Shown here piece after piece: positions 7,607 through 8,888 of a stretch of 8,888 bases of DNA. Below the pieces are notes generated by a model. The model was given only the letters and a program-made list of their open reading frames with translations. It searched no databases and had not been told where the DNA came from. The DNA is taken from the NCBI GenBank assembly GCA_902803365.1, contig CADCPU010000027.1, positions 1-8,888 on the forward strand, read 5' to 3'. Position numbers and translations under genes: made by a program. Position 1 is the stretch's first letter. Every line of letters begins with the position of its first letter. Origin of the DNA: Oscillospiraceae bacterium. Its GTDB lineage: Bacteria; Bacillota_A; Clostridia; Saccharofermentanales; Saccharofermentanaceae.

Positions 7607-7638
7607 AAAAAAATAATGTGCTATTAAATTTTGAAAGT

Positions 7639-7649
7639 TGGTATATAAT
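7639..7649 (+). promoter_or_regulatory. Probable pnp promoter (-10 region)
   Basis: TGGTATATAAT contains a perfect TATAAT (7644-7649) preceded by TG. There is no good -35 at the standard spacing; TTGAAA (7631-7636) is too close. The predicted start is near 7656, which puts the leader hairpin about eight bases from the RNA 5' end. An alternative upstream promoter is TTGACA (7550-7555) with CATAAT (7571-7576), whose 15-base spacing is short. Confidence 0.5.
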
Positions 7650-7663
7650 AGATTGGTAATCAA

Positions 7664-7738
7664 GTACAAGGGGAGTAGTGTGTAGATTGATCCCTCGAGC
7701 CCGTATCGAAGGATGAATCTGCAAGCTACCTCCTGTAC
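7664..7738 (+). promoter_or_regulatory. Long leader hairpin of pnp mRNA
   Basis: The 75 bases fold into a near-continuous stem. GTACA (7664-7668) pairs with TGTAC (7734-7738). GGGG-A-GTAG (7670-7678) pairs with CTACCTCC (7726-7733). AGATT-G-ATCC (7684-7693) pairs with GGAT-G-AATCT (7711-7720). TCGA (7695-7698) pairs with TCGA (7706-7709) around a seven-base loop. Wobble and isolated pairs bridge the middle, giving about 30 pairs with only small bulges. It is followed by A residues, so it is not a plus-strand terminator. A stem of this size is a plausible RNase III substrate. The 3' arm contains CCTCC, complementary to a Shine-Dalgarno sequence. Confidence 0.75.
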
Positions 7739-7745
7739 AAAAAAA

Positions 7746-7754
7746 TACAAGGAG
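7746..7754 (+). promoter_or_regulatory. pnp ribosome-binding site, complementary to the leader 3' arm
   Basis: AAGGAG (7749-7754) lies six bases before the ATG. The surrounding TACAAGGAG repeats the 5' arm of the leader hairpin (TACAAGGGGAG, 7665-7675) and can pair with CTCCTGTA (7730-7737) over eight pairs with one bulged A and an eight-base loop. Confidence 0.8.
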
Positions 7755-7760
7755 AATATT

Positions 7761-8888
7761 ATGCAAAAGATTTTCGAGACAACCATTGCCGGTCGTCCCT
7801 TTGTGGTCGAGACCGGAAGACTTGCTCAGTTCGCTAACGGCTCAGTTCTTGCTAAGTACGGCGACACAACGATCCTTTCCACAGTAACAGCTTCCGAGAA
7901 GCCTAAGGAAGGCATCGACTTTTTCCCTCTTTCCGTAGATTACGAAGAGAAGCAGTACGCAGTAGGTAAGATCCCTGGCGGTTACATCAAGAGAGAGGGA
8001 AGACCTTCTGAGAAGGCTATCCTCACATCCCGTGTTATCGACCGTCCTATCAGACCTTTGTTCCCTAAGGATCTCCGTAACGATGTTGTAGTTTCCAACC
8101 TCGTTATGTCTGTTGATCAGGATTGCTCTCCTGAGATCACAGCTATGATCGGTACATCCATTGCTATCGCAATTTCCGATATCCCTTGGAAGGGACCTAT
8201 CGGTGGTGTAGTTCTTGGTTTGATCGACGGTAAGACAGTCATCAACCCTACAGAAGAGCAGAGAAAGATCTCTGATATGTATGTAACACTCGCATGCACA
8301 GAGAAAAAGATCTGTATGGTTGAGGCAGGCGCTAACGAAGTACCTGACGAAGTAATGCTTCAGGCTATCGCTGATGGTCACGAAGTATGTAAGGAGATCT
8401 GCAAGTTCATCAACGGTATCGTTGCTGAGATCGGCAAGCCTAAGTTCACATATGATTCCGCAGACGTTCCTGAGGAGATCTTTGCTCTCGTTAAGGAATA
8501 CGGCTGGGACAAGATGCGTCAGGCAGTTCTTTCTGACGATAAGAGTGTAAGAGATGCTAACGTTGCTGCACTTCAGGAAGAGGTTGCAAACCTCCTCGAA
8601 GAGAAGGAAGAGGGTCTTTCTTCCTGGGCTCCTGATGCTATCTACAAGCTCGAGAAGAAGGTCGTTCGTGATTATCTCTTCAGAGAGCATGTTCGTGTAG
8701 ACGGTCGTGCACTCGATCAGATCAGACCTTTGTCCTGTGATGTCGGACTCATCCCTAGAGTTCACGGTTCATCCCTCTTCCAGAGAGGACAGACACAGGT
8801 AGTAAATATCTGTACTCTTGCTCCTTTGTCTGAGGCTCAGAATCTTGAGGGTCTTGATACTGATAACACAAAGAGATACATGCACCAC
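7761..8888 (+). CDS. pnp: Polynucleotide phosphorylase, N-terminal part (3' end outside window)
   Basis: 376 codons are visible and the frame is open at the right edge; the full enzyme is usually about 700 aa. PNPase degrades RNA 3' to 5' with phosphate, releasing nucleoside diphosphates, and acts in mRNA turnover as a trimer. The first RNase PH domain covers about residues 1-140, with the family block DFFPLSVDYEEKQYAVGKIP (53-72) followed by GGYIKREGRPSEKAILTSR and IDRPIRPLFP (93-102). An all-helical linker region follows (about 145-300). The second, catalytic RNase PH domain begins near 307 with REHVRVDGRALDQIRPLSCDVG (308-329), then GSSLFQRGQTQ (336-346) and the typical KRYMHH at the edge. 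The remaining catalytic part and the KH and S1 RNA-binding domains lie outside the window. The ATG at 7761 is set by AAGGAG six bases upstream. rpsO, often just upstream of pnp, is absent; a long leader hairpin is there instead. Confidence 0.97.
   Translation, partial: MQKIFETTIAGRPFVVETGRLAQFANGSVLAKYGDTTILSTVTASEKPKEGIDFFPLSVDYEEKQYAVGKIPGGYIKREGRPSEKAILTSRVIDRPIRPLFPKDLRNDVVVSNLVMSVDQDCSPEITAMIGTSIAIAISDIPWKGPIGGVVLGLIDGKTVINPTEEQRKISDMYVTLACTEKKICMVEAGANEVPDEVMLQAIADGHEVCKEICKFINGIVAEIGKPKFTYDSADVPEEIFALVKEYGWDKMRQAVLSDDKSVRDANVAALQEEVANLLEEKEEGLSSWAPDAIYKLEKKVVRDYLFREHVRVDGRALDQIRPLSCDVGLIPRVHGSSLFQRGQTQVVNICTLAPLSEAQNLEGLDTDNTKRYMHH

Noticed and set aside
7664..7745. pnp leader hairpin as an intrinsic terminator or attenuator
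   Set aside because: It is followed by a run of A on the plus strand, and the minus-strand flank is not T-rich either.
7514..7786. Two overlapping small minus-strand reading frames in the pnp leader region
   Set aside because: They cover the promoters and leader hairpin, have no ribosome-binding site I can support, and their translations look like AT-rich random sequence.
7842..8765. Long minus-strand reading frame of 307 codons
   Set aside because: It is the antisense shadow of pnp, whose plus-strand product matches PNPase throughout; the minus-strand translation resembles no known protein.

Overview
The window looks like chromosome from an anaerobic Gram-positive bacterium of the Bacillota, most plausibly class Clostridia. 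Three things suggest this: a PPi-dependent phosphofructokinase of the long type, the Firmicutes-style rbgA-rnhB gene pair, and a large exported protein with a Thr/Pro linker and C-terminal DUF4214-like repeats, an architecture common in gut and rumen Clostridia. Genus cannot be fixed from sequence alone. I see no mobile element, CRISPR array, tRNA or rRNA.

Layout, left to right. (1) Positions 2-523 are the C-terminal part of a diphosphate-fructose-6-phosphate phosphotransferase, closed by a good intrinsic terminator. (2) An extended -10 promoter follows directly and drives rbgA (50S assembly GTPase) and rnhB (RNase HII), separated by one base and probably translationally coupled. (3) After a 147-bp gap with no clear promoter, a GTG-started 1169-aa exported protein begins: signal peptide, N-terminal beta-rich domain, right-handed beta-helix with a striking Asn-Cys ladder, Thr/Pro linker and four DUF4214-type half-repeats. 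(4) A strong hairpin separates it from a convergent 550-aa cytoplasmic GGDEF-EAL protein on the minus strand, whose GGDEF site is clearly degenerate and whose EAL site is partly degenerate. (5) A 268-bp intergenic region carries divergent promoters, a direct repeat and a long structured leader. (6) pnp (polynucleotide phosphorylase) runs off the right edge with 376 codons visible.

The most interesting signal is the pnp leader. The RNA from about 7664 to 7738 folds into an almost continuous hairpin of about 30 base pairs, starting a few bases after the predicted transcription start. Its 5' arm copies the pnp Shine-Dalgarno region (TACAAGG..AG), so the 3' arm, which contains CCTCC, can pair either with the 5' arm or with the real ribosome-binding site. 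If the 5' arm were removed, the 3' arm would be free to occlude the start. This suggests PNPase autoregulation with the logic known from E. coli pnp, worked out here as a Shine-Dalgarno sequestration switch. That is an inference.

Second in interest is the neighbourhood: a probable c-di-GMP effector or phosphodiesterase sits divergent from pnp and convergent with a surface protein. E. coli PNPase is reported to associate with c-di-GMP enzymes, so the pairing merits a conservation check, although chance adjacency is the default explanation.
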